A DNA stretch of 64,000 nt from Trema orientale (Eukaryota > Streptophyta > Magnoliopsida > Rosales > Cannabaceae), in the NCBI GenBank assembly GCA_002914845.1, contig JXTC01000055.1:1130162-1194161 (forward strand), read 5' to 3'. Made by a program: the position numbers and the translations under genes. The stretch's first letter is position 1; each line of letters begins with the position of its first letter. The notes beneath the pieces are model-generated. The model saw only the letters and a list, made by a program, of their open reading frames with translations, did no database searches and was not told the origin of the DNA. Of this stretch, positions 9,843-23,963 are shown in pieces.

Positions 9843-12800
9843 GGCTGTTGGTGGGCTCCATTCTCCGTTAGAAAATGACTAAGGAGGGAGGTACATGAAC
9901 TCTTAAACCGAAAATACCCTTAATATGCCATGTTTTTAGTTTATATAGTCCTGCATATTATTTGGCCGTGATTTTTTAATGTGTGGTAGATTATTGTCTA
10001 TATATTCTGGTATAAAAATCTGGAAATCGTTTGATGTATGATTTGAGAGATTTTTTGAGTCAAAATCATTTATTTAATTGCATGTTCCGATCGCATCGTT
10101 GCCTAATCGGACTTGATTTTGATTTTTTTCGAAATCTACATGAAATTAGCTTTCTAACCCTATATAATATATATTTTTTGGAATTTTATTTGCGGAGATA
10201 TGATTTTTTGAATTTTATGTCATATCTATAAATACTTTCCTGATTTAGCAACCTGAGATTTGAATCATACTCTCTCCCGTCTCACTCGCCACCTTAACGG
10301 CGGAGTTGGAAGTAACGAGGCATGTCATCGCGATGAAAGCGATTTGAGAACATGATGGCGACTGATTTATTTCGGTATGGTCCACACACAGTAGCGCGTG
10401 TGGAACACGCACGCGTAAAACGGTCTGGTGCTAGAAGCTGCGAGGCCTTCTCCCCTGACCCGGGCCTGGTAGCGTTGGCCCAAGCCCAGTCGTCTGGTAT
10501 TAGCCTAGGGCCGCGCCCAAGCGCGCCTGACTCGTAGCCCAGTAGCCTGGGCGCAGGCCTTGGGCCACGCTTGGCCAGCTCGGGCCCTTGGCCTGTTTGT
10601 TATTTTTTTTATTTTGTTATTTCTAAAAAAAAAAGGGTTACTGAATTAAAAAAAAAAATTCCCAAAAATATTATTTTTCCTTCCAGATTTATTAAAAAAA
10701 AGTTACATTTTTTTTTGTGCACTTTATGTGACATTTCATTATATATTAATTATGTGCAATTTTTGGGTTAATTATGTATATATGCAATTTTTTTTAGAAT
10801 TAATATGCATGTATATATTTGAATGACAATATTTGTAATATGATTAGCTGCTTATTTATTTATAGCACTATTTAATATTGTCATAATAAGCATGTTAGGA
10901 TTTAATTAATTTGTAATTATTTTAAATTACGCTTAATTTACTTAATTGCAATTACATGCTTATTTTTTTACATAATTATGTGATATGTATGTTAGAAATA
11001 TGCTAGGAATGTCACATTTTAGTAGATGTATAGTGGTAGAATTAATTATTCTCCTATACACATTTTGCGTAAAGTTTAGATTTAATCTTAATAATAAACC
11101 TAGATATAGGAGATGAATATGAGCGTAGTGATTTTTCGTTTTTGTGTCTAGTGAGAATTATTTAGAATATTCTAGAATTTTGCTGCAAAATAATTATGTG
11201 GGGTTTGCTAAATTATCTGTTTATCCTTTATGCACATGAGTAGATAGCTTCTAAGAGTATAGTGGCTGATTTGAATAAATGAGAGAAATTGGATGGTGAC
11301 AACTATGATATCTGGCACCAAAAAATACAATATATTCTTTATGAGCAAGAGGTCATTGTACATGCTTATTTTTTTACATAATTATGTGATATGTATGTTA
11401 GAAATATGCTAGGAATGTCACATTTTAGTAGATGTATAGTGGTAGAATTAATTATTCTCCTATGCACATTTTGCGTAAAGTTTAGATTTAATCTTAATAA
11501 TAAACCTAGATATAGGAGATGAATATGAGCATAGTGATTTTTCATTTTTGTGTCTAGTGAGAATTATTTAGAATATTCTAGAATTTTGCTGCAAAATGAT
11601 TATGTAGGGTTTGCTAAATTATCTGTTTATCCTTTATGCACATGAGTAGATAGCTTCTAAGAGTATAGTGGCTGATTTGAATAAATGAGAGAAATTGGAT
11701 GGTGACAACTATGATATCTGGCACCAAAGAATACAATATATTCTTTATGAGCAAGAGGTTTTGGAAACCTTGACCCAGACGATGCTTGCACCCGAAAATG
11801 GCAACACTGCTCAACACCGTCATGATCGAGAAGCCTATTAGGCTTGGCTTAAGAAAGACCGTTGTGTACGCTTTACCATGCTGAACACCATGCACAATGA
11901 CTTGATCGGCGAGTTTGAAGAGCATGCCACCTTTCAGGAGATGTGGGGTGCCCTGAAGTAGAAATTCGGTGGGATGTCTGTTACCAGACTTCGTGCACTG
12001 AACATCAGGTTTGACTTTTGACTCCTATAAGATGCGCCCGAGCCATACCATGAAACATCATCTTAGAGCGATGTCATCGATGATTCGCGCACTGAAAGCA
12101 GCTAGCCACCCTTGATCTAAAGTGTAATAAATCCAAGCGGGAATTCGATCCTTACCACCTTCGTGGGAGTCCATGGTCACTACTATGACACATAGTCAAA
12201 ATATCAGAACTTTCGATGACCTATCTCGCCACCTTGAGCTTGAAGCTGAGCACTTAGAAGCTGCTAAGCCAAGCAAAGACTCAAATTCGGCGAGCGTCGA
12301 TGTGGCGAATAACCAGCATGGGCCAAGCGCAAGAATCAAGCTCCTAGGGGTGACTCTGTTAATGGACCCGCGCCTAAAATAGCAAAGACCACCTGATGCA
12401 AGAGAGGCAAGTACGGTGGAAAGGGCAAGACCGATAGATGCTACAACTGTGATAAGGAAGGACACTTCGCTCGTGATTGCACTGAGCTAAAGAAGGTACT
12501 CCCTGACTTTAGTTCTTGCGATATATATGTTACAAGTCATGTTATGGTTGCTCATTCACATCCTCAGAAACGATCGAACACATTGTGAGGGACCGAGTCG
12601 GGTTCTAGAGTATTGTCAAATTTTAAAAAGGAGTCGAGGACTCTACATGGGGGATAGAGCCAGGGTGCATGTGTTAGGCATTGGCATTTACAAGCTGGAA
12701 TTACGCGGGGGTCGCACTTTATTGCTCCATGACGTTCTTTATGCTCTGGTAGTTCGACAAAACCTTTTCTTTGTTGTGTGTTTGCTTAAGTTAGGTTTTT

Positions 12801-15800
12801 CTTTTAATTTTTATAGTATTGATTGTGATATTTATTTAGAAACAGATTTTTATGGTTGTAGTTTTTTCATAGATAGTTTTATTATGTTAGATATTATTTA
12901 TTTATATAATAATGACAAAGTCGTTTCCTATATGACTACTGCAAATGATGTTGATTTTATTGTATGGCATACTAGACTAGGCCATATAGGACTATATAGA
13001 ATGATTATGTTAGCTAGAAATGGTCTCTTGGGACAACTCGCTAAAATTAACTTGCCCACTTGTGAACATTGTTTAGCAGGAAAGTCAATTAGGAAACTTT
13101 TTGGAAAAGCTACACGGGCAACGATTCCTCTACAGCTAGTATATTCTGACATCTGTAAACCAATAAACGTGAGGGCAAGACATGGTGCCACCTATTTTAT
13201 CACCTTCATAGATGACTTTACATGCTATAGTTATGTCTATTTGATCTCCCATAAGTCAGAAGCATTGAAATGCTTTAGACATTTTATGAACTTGGTTGAG
13301 AATCAAACAGAGAAAAATATCAAGACTCTCAGGACAAACTGTGGCTGCGAGTATCTATCTGAGTAATTCAAGAAATTATGTGATGAAAAATATATCCTTC
13401 GACAGCTAATAATTTCTAGCACTCCGCAACAAAATGGTGTAGCAGAAAAAAAGAATCGTACGTTGTTAGAAATAATTAGGTCGATGATGGTGCAGGCCAA
13501 CCTCCCAGTATCTTTTTGGGGGGATACTTTGTTGACTGCACCTTCATCCTTAATTGAGCATCCTCAAAATCAATTCCATCAACCCTTTATGAGTGATGGA
13601 CAGGGCGAAAGCCCAAATTAGACTATTTACGCCTATAGGGTACAACGGGATATGTTCACACTACTTCTCACAGGCATGGGAAGCTAGGCCCAATGGTGCA
13701 CAAGTACATATTCATTAGATACGCTGATGAATCGAAGGTATATGCGATGCTCAGTGAACAATCCGATGGAAGCGTAACCGAAATTGAGTCACGAAATATA
13801 GATTTTCTCGAGGAGGAATTTCTAAGAAGAGGAGATGTGGATAGAAACCTGGAGCTATATGAAATTGAAGAACCAAATGAAGGCACTCCAAATTCAACTT
13901 CAGAAATTGAGAGCGACGCTATTTCTAATGAGAGTGTACCTGTTAATGAGAGTGTACCACTGGATGTTGATTCTCAAAATCCACAATTATGTAAGAGCCA
14001 ATGTAGAAGCGTCCCTCGTCGTCGTTTCGAGATTGAGGGAGAAGAACTCATGTGCACTTTGCAGGATGAAGATGAGCCTAAAAATTATCGAGAGGCACTC
14101 TCATCTCCTACTTCTGAGAAATAAAAAGCTGCAATGATTGAAGAGATAGAGTCTATGAAGAAAAACTAAGTCGGGGACTTAGTGAATCTTCCACCAAGGC
14201 GAAAGACTATTGGGAACAAATGAGTTCTAAAAGTCAAACGCCAAGCAGACAGATCCGTAGAAAGGAACAAGGCACGACTTATGGCGAAAGGCTACACCCA
14301 AAAGGAGGGTGTTGACTATGCAAAGACCTTCTCACTGGTAGTGAGATTTGCCTCAATTCGCTTAATTTTAGCTATTATCACTCATTTGGACTTGGAACTT
14401 TACTAAATGGACTTTAAAACTACATTTCTCAATGGAGAACTAGATGAAGAGATCTACATAGATCAACCTGAGGGTTTTGAGATATAAGGACAAGAGTGCA
14501 AAGTTTGCAAGCTTTGTCGTTCTATTTATGGCTTAAAGCAATTATTTGAATAGTAATACTTTAGATTTCATCGACCCATTATTTCTAATAGGTTTACGAT
14601 AGTTGAGTAATACCACTGTGTGTATGTCAAACGGTCCAAGGAAACTTTTCTTATCCTTTCATTGTATGTAGACGACATACTTTTAGCTGGAAATGACAAA
14701 GAGATGATAGTCATTACCAAGGCGTGGTTATCCTCAAACTTTGAGACGAAAGATATAGGTGAAGTGAGTTACATGCTCGGAGTTAAGATTCTTAGAGACT
14801 GCTTGAGGAAATTCCTTGGTTTGTCTCAAGAGACTTACGTTAAGAAAATATTCGAATGGTTTTATATGCAAAAATGCAAACCCATTGACACTCCCATCGC
14901 AAAGAATGATGCCTTAACCCTTAACATGTGTCCAAAGATTCAAGAGAAAAAAGTCCATATGGCCCAAGTTCCCTTTGCCAGTGCTATTGGAAGTTTGATG
15001 TACACTATGATGTATACTCGGCTCGAAATTTGCTATGTCGTTGGGTTAGTCATCCTATTCCAGTCGAATCTCAGCGTTGCTCATTGGAAAGCAGTGAAGA
15101 GAATACTTCAATATTTCAAAAGGACAGCTGATTACATAGTTTGCTATCAGGCATTAGATTTACTCTTAATATACTATAGTGATGCTGATTGGGGTGGTGA
15201 CCTAGATGAGTGCAAATCAACTTCTAATTATGCTTTCTTCCCTAGCAATAGCACCATATCTTGGAGCAGCAAGAAGCAGTCTTGTGTAGCATTATCTACC
15301 ATGGAATTAGAGTATATTGCTTGCTCAGCCGTTGTACAAGAAGGTGTTTGGTTAAAGAGATTCTTTGCACAATTTGGAGTTAGCACACGTGCTTTAGATC
15401 CTGTTGCTGTACATTGTGACAACATGGCTGCATTGGCTTATGCAAAGGACCCAAAATACCATGGAAAAACCAAACACATCGACATTTGATACCATTTCAT
15501 CCGTGATATGATTGCGCAGAAGGAGGTGGTCCTGAAGCATATTTCTATGAGCCGTATGTTTGATGATCCACTGACTAAACCTATTACTCGAGAGGCTTAT
15601 CAGACCCATGTTAGGAGCTTAGGATTTCGTAGATTTGTGACTTTGTTTCTTTAAATATTTTTTCAATTGACCATTATCAGATATTTGTTATTTGGGATAT
15701 CTTTTATGACATAAATATTTCTTTGTTCATTTTTTTTATTGTGACATGATATCTGAATTTTAACACACACACATATATAAACCATGACTGGTTTAAGGTA

Positions 15801-16759
15801 TGCCAATGGATAATGATTATCTCTCTTACACGAGAAATCTCCTTTAGCTCTAGTCGGCAAGAAAAGATAAGACACTTCGCTTATAGCGCAAAGATTGTGA
15901 ACTAAGTATCGCCTTGGAAAGAGCCAAAATGAGATCTTGGAAGATCGACTATAGATAAACTATTATTCCCACTATCCATATGTGACCTATTAGATAGCCA
16001 GATGTGAAACTCAATATGGTGCTAGATTAAGCGAGTATATAGAGAATTCGAGTTAGGTGCTTAAAGGCGACTAGACTAAGATTTGTACGATGCTTTGGGA
16101 AGGAGGCATATACTTTTTTTAAAGGAGTATCCTACTGTAACATGTGTTTTATACCACATATGCTTAAGTGACCAAAATAAGGAAGTGAAAGAATGGATCC
16201 CTACTTTTTACTGTATGAGTCCTTATAGATTATTATACTTATTTTGATCTCATACTTTATTGTGCCCTATGTGACTTTTGATTGTTTCATGAAGTAGAGG
16301 TTTGATGTATGATACTTTGACATATCTCCTATGGTCATGGTTGATTCGACCTAAAGGGACATTGTTGGGAAAGTAATTAGACCAAAGCTAATTGATTCGA
16401 GGACGAAATGAAGGTTATTTAGTAATACATCCAAGTTTTATGTTTACTGTCGACAAATTATATCGCAACTGGGTATAGCAGTACAATTGTGAACGTAAGA
16501 ACAAGAGAGGTCTTTACATAGCTTCTAAATATAGATACGAGAGATTGGAAGTGCTGGATCTGATGTAGCTAAATAAGTCTGAGGCATAACGAGATACTTA
16601 GGGATGTGCTATGCTGGTCCTCATAATGTTTAGTATAGTACTCCCGAACTTTTTTTTGCAGGTGCCTTGATGGTCGCACTACTCATTAACCAAGTATGAA
16701 TGGAATTATTGATAGGATGATGATGAGAGATATCATGCACACTATGTGCGAGTGAGAGA

Positions 16760-17328
16760 TATTGGACTTTTGATCCAAAGTCCTATTGGACGCCCACAGT
16801 TGGTCCATGACCCAATATAAGTGGACTAATGAGAATACAGAATAGTCAACATAATGAGACTTTAATTTCATATATTCTATTATTATTAAATAGAATATTA
16901 GAAATTAATAATACATATTAGATAAGATATTTAAACGCTCAATTTGAATCAACGTATTAATATCTGATAAGCCTCTATTAATTAGGGACTTTTTCTTATT
17001 CATTAGGGAATAAGGAAATATCCTTATTTGAATAGAAAGGATATGTACGCTCTATTATTAATTTATTAACTAGAAGCCTGGAAAAAATAACACATGAAAA
17101 AATATACGCTTTCTCTCCCATCTCTCTCCCTCTCTCTCTCTCTGCCAAAACAATTCCAGTGAGTGCTCTTGAGTGGTGGATTATATGGTGATTATTCTTG
17201 TAATGCCACTAATCGCGAGTATTCAAGGAGGAGATTTTCTACAATGGATGTGAGGCACCAAGGCGCTTCTTATACAGGCAGTAGGTTTGGGGATTCAATC
17301 GGCACCACCGTCACCTACGCTTTTGATA
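16760..17328 (+). repeat. 3' LTR of old copia element
   Basis: Begins TATTGGACTTTTGATCC and ends GATA, followed by the TTAAT target duplication. A purine-rich tract (GAGTGAGAGA) lies just upstream as the likely polypurine tract. Confidence 0.9.
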
Positions 17329-17333
17329 TTAAT

Positions 17334-18116
17334 TATATAGGAAAATATATATATATAAACAAAAGATGGACCAAAAAAAAAAACCACAACATTGTTTAGC
17401 GAGAAAAAACTCATATTAAATTAAACTTTTAATTTGTGTTTTACTATCAAATAGCACAAAGACAACAAATATACTCAAAATTGTTATTATAGGAGAAAAA
17501 GAAAAAAAGTTTTTTCATTTAAACTCATATAATGTGAATAAAAAGAATAGTTTAAAGATTGAAAGAACTCAAAATGAGAAAAAAGCAATTCATTTTGTCT
17601 TTCTCTTCATTTAATTATTTTGAATAACACAAACTCTTTTTAATTTTAATAATTATTATCTTCAGTTAAAATGAGAAAAGAAAAAAGAAAGAGACAAAAT
17701 GGATGTTTTTTTAACTTTTGTTGTTCTCTTTTTTTTTCTTTAGTTTAATTGATTTGAATAATTTAAACTCTTTAGTTTCAATAATAATTATTTTTTATTT
17801 TATTATTATTTATAAAATGCAATGTAGAATGCGGCAACTTCGGATCCAGATAGTTTCGAATTTGTGGTAAGAGATATACCTAAAAACTTATATATATTTT
17901 GTAATGTATACCATATATTTATATATATTTACACTGTAAATGTATATAATTATACTCTAAATATATAGCACATGAATTTTATATATGAATATACCTAAAA
18001 ATCGAGTATTGAATTCATTTAAATAAAATGCGGATATTAGTGAAATATAAGGGAATAAAAAAGAAGCAAGTATTAAGACTAAATTTCCCTTCTGGTTTTC
18101 CTTTTCTTTTTTTTTT
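17334..18116. other. AT-rich intergenic stretch between two copia elements
   Basis: No gene. Two diverged segments around 17585-17650 and 17725-17790 share CTTTNGTTTAATT and TTTGAATAA-type words and may be an old tandem repeat. The rest is low-complexity. Confidence 0.4.
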
Positions 18117-18231
18117 TTTAAAAAAAAGTGGGGCTTAACTAATGACTACAATTTACTACAAATTTAAAGGAAAATAACACACACTACCAAGGCTTGAATC
18201 CCTAACCTCCCCAAACTCACTTTCCTTTTCC
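18117..18231 (-). mobile_element. tRNA-derived SINE, truncated
   Basis: Minus-strand copy of the same SINE family as those at 36234, 36388 and 39838. Its 3' part, read on the minus strand, ends ...GTCATTAGTTAAGCCCCAC next to a poly-T/poly-A boundary, and a GGATTCAAGCC box-B-like word is present. The 5' part is missing; the young copia element starts a few bases away. Confidence 0.5.
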
Positions 18232-18235
18232 TTCT

Positions 18236-18818
18236 TGTTGACAGTTGGTGACAACTAATTTGGTTAAGTTAGTTGGATGTTATAACAGAAAGTTAGTTAT
18301 GAGTTAGTTAAGACTGCAGCTTAATTACTCTAACTAATTTCTTGGTGATGTATCAACTAAGTCCTTGATTTCATGCTCAAAATGTGTAACTCATTCTGTA
18401 TAAATAGGCTCTGTTTCGAAGGCCAAGAGCAGAGCGTGTAGAGTTGAAAACAGAGAGTGAGAACAGAGTGTTTGCTGAGAGATTTTGCTGTTATCGCACA
18501 TGTTGCAACATAGGTGATTTCTCTGTTTCATGTTGCAACATAGACTATGTATTCAGTGAGCTGTGAGATTCGTGTTGTACTGCTGAGAGGCTTGTATTTA
18601 GCTTGTAGTGAGAATCTTGCTATGTAATTTGAGAATACATGAGGGTGTAATCTTCTTGGTTGATAGTGGATTCGACTAGGGACAAGTTCCCTACCTTGGA
18701 TGTACAATTTTCACATTGAAAATTAGAACCAAGTATATTGTGTTGAGTTTCTTTCTTGCTCTAGTATCCCATATTATTCTTGATCGTTTGATTGGTCTAG
18801 TTGTTGTTTCTACCAACA
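18236..18818 (+). repeat. 5' LTR of young copia element
   Basis: Starts TGTTGACAGTTGGTGACAAC and ends TACCAACA. It contains a TATA-like TATAAATAGG near 18400 and two copies of the palindrome TGTTGCAACA at about 18500 and 18530. Confidence 0.95.
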
Positions 18819-18820
18819 AG

Positions 18821-18832
18821 TGGTATCAGAGA
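18821..18832 (+). other. Primer-binding site (initiator Met-tRNA)
   Basis: TGGTATCAGAGA lies two bases after the 5' LTR, the standard position and sequence for copia elements primed by initiator Met-tRNA. Confidence 0.9.
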
Positions 18833-21800
18833 CAGGTTGCCGAGCCTCTGAGGAAGATCAATCTGAGCTAAAGTTGCTGAATTTTTTTTCAAGAACAAGA
18901 TTCGAAGATGGGTACTTCGAAGATAGAGATCGAAAAGTTCGATGGAAAAGGAGATTTCAACATGTGGAAGAAGAAGATGAAGGCTGTGCTTATCCAACAA
19001 AAATGTACGAAGGCTCTTGGAGATGCTTCTGGTTTACCAGAAACAATGAAGCTATCGGAGAAAGAAGAGCTCCTTGAAACGGCATACAGCTTGTTGATCT
19101 TGAATTTGGCTGACAATGTGTTGCGACAGGTTGATGAACAAGACACAGCAGCAAAGGTCTGGTCTAAACTTGATTCTCTGTACTTGACAAAAACTCTCTC
19201 AAACAAAATATATCTTAAGGAACAATTGTTTAGTTTTAAGATGGATTCAACAAAATCATTGGAAGACAATCTTGATGACTTTAAGAGAATTACCGTAGGT
19301 TTGGCTAATATTGATGAGAAAATCAATGATGAAAATCAAGCTATTATTATCTTAAATTCATTGCCTGAATCTTACAAAGACTTGAAGTCAGCTATCAAGT
19401 ATGGAAGAGAATCGCTTTCTCTTGATGATGTTCTTGGAGCACTAAGATCCCGTGATCTTAAAATCAAGATTGAAAAACGATCCAATTGAGAGGAGCTGCA
19501 AGTTCGTGCAGAACCCGGAAGAGAGACAAATCCAAAGGGAGAGGGAAGTCGAGATCGCAATCCAAAGGAAGAAAAACCTGCTGGAATTGTCACAAAAATG
19601 GGCATATTCGAAGATTTTGTCCAGAAAGGAAGAAGAACAATAATCAAGATCAAGCTGATACAGCCAATATCTCAGATGGTTTTCACTCGGCTGATGTGTT
19701 GACTGTTGCAACAGATAGTTCTCATGCTGATTGGGTCATGGACTCAGCATGTACCTTCCATATGACGCCAAGGAAAGACTGGTTGTATGATTTTCGCAAG
19801 GTGAATGGTGGAAAAGTTCTCATGGGGAATGATAATGCTTGTGAAATCATTGGAATTGGCTCTATGAAATTTAAGATGTGGGATGGTTCATACAAAGTAC
19901 TGGAGAATGTGAGATTGGTGCCAAAGCTGAGAAAAAATCTGGTTTTACTTGGAATGCTTGATGCAAGTGGATGTTCGTACAGATCTGAGAATGGAGTGAT
20001 GAAAGCGTTGAAGGGTACCATGGTGGTTCTGAAAGGCGTGTTGAAACATGGCCTGTACATATTGTAAGGAGAAGCTGTTAATGGGACTTCTGCTGTTGCG
20101 ACAGACAGTTCTAATCTGCAAAAAAATTTGCATGTTACAACAGAGACTCCTGCTACTACGAATTCTAATGTTACAACATCGAAATCAGACCAGACAGCAA
20201 TATGGCATAAGCAATTAGGTCATATCAGCATTAGAGGCTTGCAAGAACTCTGCAAACAGGGTATTTTGGACTCAAAGAAGATTTCAACACTCGATTTATG
20301 TGAATCATGTGTGCTGGGAAAGGCTCATAAGTTGAGATTCGCAACGGCTACTCACTCCACAAATGGGATCCTCGAGTATGTACACTCTGACTTATGGGGA
20401 TCCCCTCAGGTACTTTTCTCTCTTAATGGTGCTCAATATTTTATTTCCTTTGTTGATAATTATTCATGAAGAGTTTGAGTTTATTTCTTAAGACATAAAA
20501 ATGACGCTTTTGCTAAATTTAAGGAATGGAAGACCCTTGTAGAGCACCAAACCAGTAAGAAAATTAAAAAGCTTAGAACTGATAATGGTTTAGAATTTTG
20601 CAGTGGTGAGTTTAATCAATATTGTGCACAAAATGGTATTTCTAGGCATAGAACATGTTCTGACACACCCCAACAAAATGGGTTAGCTGAACGTATGAAT
20701 AGGACTATATTTAACAAGGTTAGGTGTATGCTTAATGAATCTGGTTTGCCTAAGAAATTTTGGGCTGAAGCAACACATACTGCATGCTATTTGATAAATA
20801 GATCACCATCATCAGCTATAGGTTGTAAGACACCAATGGAAGTTTGGTCAGGTAACCCACCTAGTTTAATGCATCTTAGACCATTCGGATGTATTGCTTA
20901 TGTCCATAAGAGTCAAGGAAAATTGAATCCTAGAGCTGTCAAATCTGTGTTTCTAGGATATCCACCAGGTGTTAAGGGTTATAAAGTGTGGCTAATTGAT
21001 GATAAGAAATGTGTTATTAGCCGAAATGTTATTTTTAATGAGAATGTTTTTTATAAAAATATCTTATTGGACACTAACCCTTTATCTAAGAATGAGACTT
21101 TCCAGTTTGAGGTAGAGAATTCCACAAAGCTTGATCAGGTTGCAGGTAATTATAGCTTTGAAGGTGCAAACTTAGAAAGTGAAGCTGAAGCTGAAGGGGA
21201 ATCAGCTGCAGGTGGAGCAGCAGAGGAACCTGATGTTGCAACATCACAGACAGAAGCTGCAGAATCCCAGCTGGATGTTACAACATGGCAGTCGTCAGAT
21301 CAACCCGATGTTACAACATCAGAGACTGCAAGTCCAGATCGTGTTACAACACGTGCAGATTCACCAGGAAGAGATCAATTTCATAGTCCGAGGAGACTTA
21401 CAGATTATCTCTTGTCTAGGGACAGACCTAGAAGGACAATCCGACCTCCTCCATGTTTTGCTCATGCTGATATCATTGCTTATGCACTCAATGTTGGCGA
21501 TTCAATTGAGTTAGAAGAACCAGGGAGTTTTACTGAAGCATGAAAGAGCAGTGATAAGGAAGATTGGCTGAAAGCAATAGAAGAGAAGATGCACTCACTT
21601 ATGAAGAACAAGACTTGAAAGCTGGTTGATAGACCTTTACACAAAAAGGTTATTGGATGCAGATGGATATTCAAGAGGAAGCACGGCATTCCTGGAGTAG
21701 AACCAGCTAGATTTAAGGCAAGAGTAGTTGCCAAAGGATTTTCACAAGTTGAAGGTATAGACTACCACGAAGTGTTCTCACCTATTGTCAAGCACTCATC

Positions 21801-23153
21801 TATAAGGCTCATTCTAGCTATGGTAGCCATGAATGACTTGGAGTTGGAGCAGCTTGATGTGAAGACAACTTTTCTACATGGTAACCTTGATGAAGGGATT
21901 TTCATGGAGCAACCAGAAGGTTTCACTAAGAAAGGAGCTGAGAACAAGGTGTGCTTGTTACAAAAATCCGTGTATGGACTCAAGCAATCTCCTAGGCAGT
22001 GGTATAGAAGATTTGACGAGTTCATGTTATCTAAAGACTTTAAGAGGTCTGACTTTGATCATTGCGTCAACTACAAAATGACAAAGAAGGGAATGTTCAT
22101 CTACTTGTTGCTTCATGTAGATGACATGCTTATAGCTTGCCGAGATAAAGGTGAAATTCAGTTGTTGAAGAAAGTCTTGGACACTGAATTTGAGATGAAA
22201 GACCTGGGGGCAGCTAAGAGGATCTTAGGTATTGAGATTTGAAGGGATAGAACAGCGGGAATTCTTACACTTTCTCAAAAAGGATACTTGAACAAGGCTC
22301 TGGAGGTATTTGGGATGAAGGATTCAAAGGCTGTTGTAACATCAATAGCAGCTCACTTGAAACTAAGTTCAGTTAAGGGAGAATTAGCTGATGAAGAAAA
22401 AGAATACATGGCTGGAATTCCATATTCTAATGCAGTTGGGAGCTTAATGTATGCCATGATTAGCACAAGGCCTGACATTGCCTTTGGTGTTAGTTTGGTG
22501 AGCATGTTTATGAGTAGACCAGCAAGAGTTCACTAGGAAGCTGTGAAGTGGTTACTCAGGTATCTAAAGGGTACATTGGATGTTGGTTTAGTTTACAGAA
22601 GGAGCATACATTCTAGTGGTGGCTTGATAGGCTACTGTGATTCAGACTATGCTGCAGATTTAGACAAAAGGAGATCATTGACTGGTTATGTTTACACAAT
22701 CGGTGGGAATGTTGTCAGTTGGAAGTCTAATCTACAACATATCGTGGCTTTGTCTACAACGGAGGCAAAGTATGTGGCTCTTACGGAAGCTATCAAGGAA
22801 GGAATGTGGCTGCAAGCAATTACTAAGGAACTAGGCTTCAAAGAACATGTTGTGACAGTGCATTGTGATTCACAAAGTGCCATACATCTCTCAAGAATAG
22901 TGCGTTTCATGAGAGAACCAAACATATAGATGTTCGTCTACATTTTGTGAGGGATATTATTGCACAAGGGCAGATTAAGGTGGAAAAGATTTCTACACTC
23001 GAGAATCCTGCAGACATGTTGACGAAGGTGATTTTAGTAAGCAAGTTCAGGGAAGCTTTGAGCTTATTGAACATCATTCCTACTTGAAGACTGGTGGAGG
23101 TCCAGGGACCTCTAGTTCGGATCCACAACCAAATCTAGAGTCAAGGTGGAGAT

Positions 23154-23736
23154 TGTTGACAGTTGGTGACAACTAATTTGGTTAAGTTAGTTGGATGTTA
23201 TAACAGAAAGTTAGTTATAAGTTAGTTAAGACTGCAGCTTAATTACTCTAACTAATTTCTTGGTGATGTATCAACTAAGTCCTTGATTTTAGGCTCAAAA
23301 TGTGTAACTCATTCTGTATAAATAGGCTATGTTTCGAAGGCCAAGAGCAGAGCGTGTAGAGTTGAAAACAGAGAGTGAGAACAGAGTGTTTGCTGAGAGA
23401 TTTTGTTGTTATCGCACATGTTGCAACATAGGTGATTTCTCTGTTTCATGTTGCAACATAGACTCTGTATTCAGTGAGCTGTGAGATTCATGTTGTACTG
23501 CTGATAGGCTTGTATTTAGCTTGTAGTGAGAATCTTGCTCTGTAATTTGAGAGTACATTAGGGTATAATCTTCTTGGTTGATAGTGGATTCGACTAGGGA
23601 TAAGTTCCCTGCCTTGGATGTACAATTTTCACATTGAAAATTGGAACCAAGTATATTGTGTTGAGTTTCTTTCTTGCTCTAGTGTTCCGCATTGTTCTTG
23701 ATCGTTTGATTGGTCTAGTTGTTGTTTCCACCAACA
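23154..23736 (+). repeat. 3' LTR of young copia element
   Basis: 583 bp, the same length as the 5' LTR and about 96-97 percent identical by eye. It ends CACCAACA followed by the CTTCT target duplication. Confidence 0.95.
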
Positions 23737-23963
23737 CTTCTTATTTGGGCAAAATAGTATTAGGATACTTAGTATTAAAAAAAAAGAAGAGTATTTATCC
23801 CTTCTTTTGACTTCATTTTATTAAATATCTCCTTTTTTATATAATTAAATAGGGATATATTGAGTTCTGGTCATATAGCAAAACTATTTGAAAAAGGACA
23901 TTTACTTTAAAAAATCCAAAAATTAACTGTTTTGCTAAGCGGGAAAAAAAATTTTATTCTCTA

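Larger units (their letters stand above)
9259..17328 (+). mobile_element. Old Ty1/copia retrotransposon (fossil)
   Basis: Complete outline of 8.07 kb flanked by the 5-bp target duplication TTAAT (9254-9258 and 17329-17333). It has LTRs of about 570 bp, a primer site complementary to initiator Met-tRNA directly after the 5' LTR, and recognisable parts in copia order. Gag has a CX2CX4HX4C zinc knuckle at 12439-12480. Protease-region sequence follows, then the pre-integrase zinc region near 12960-13100, integrase (about 13110-13640), reverse transcriptase (about 14160-15000) and RNase H (about 15100-15560). About 1.1 kb of noncoding sequence precedes the 3' LTR. A segment of about 0.4 kb is tandemly repeated in the leader region (10954-11760). 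The coding region is broken many times, and the two LTRs differ at roughly one base in eight to ten by eye, so the insertion is several million years old. Confidence 0.9.
18236..23736 (+). mobile_element. Young Ty1/copia retrotransposon, Tork/Tnt1-like (fossil)
   Basis: Complete outline of 5501 bp with perfect 5-bp target duplication CTTCT (18231-18235 and 23737-23741), two 583-bp LTRs (TG...CA), an initiator Met-tRNA primer site and a short polypurine tract (AAGGTGGAGA) before the 3' LTR. Parts in order: gag from 18908 with a UBN2-like region and a zinc knuckle at 19579-19620, protease with its DSA motif near 19741, pre-integrase region near 20190-20330, integrase (about 20370-20960), reverse transcriptase (about 21600-22250) and RNase H (about 22550-23030). 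The gag N-terminus (KIEIEKFDGKGDFNMWKKKM) resembles Tnt1. The LTRs differ at about 20 of 583 positions by eye, giving an age near 1-3 million years at usual plant rates. The coding region is broken about half a dozen times, so the copy is not active. Confidence 0.95.

Noticed and set aside
17163-17399. ORF in the 3' LTR of the old copia element
   Set aside because: LTR sequence without known protein; chance frame.
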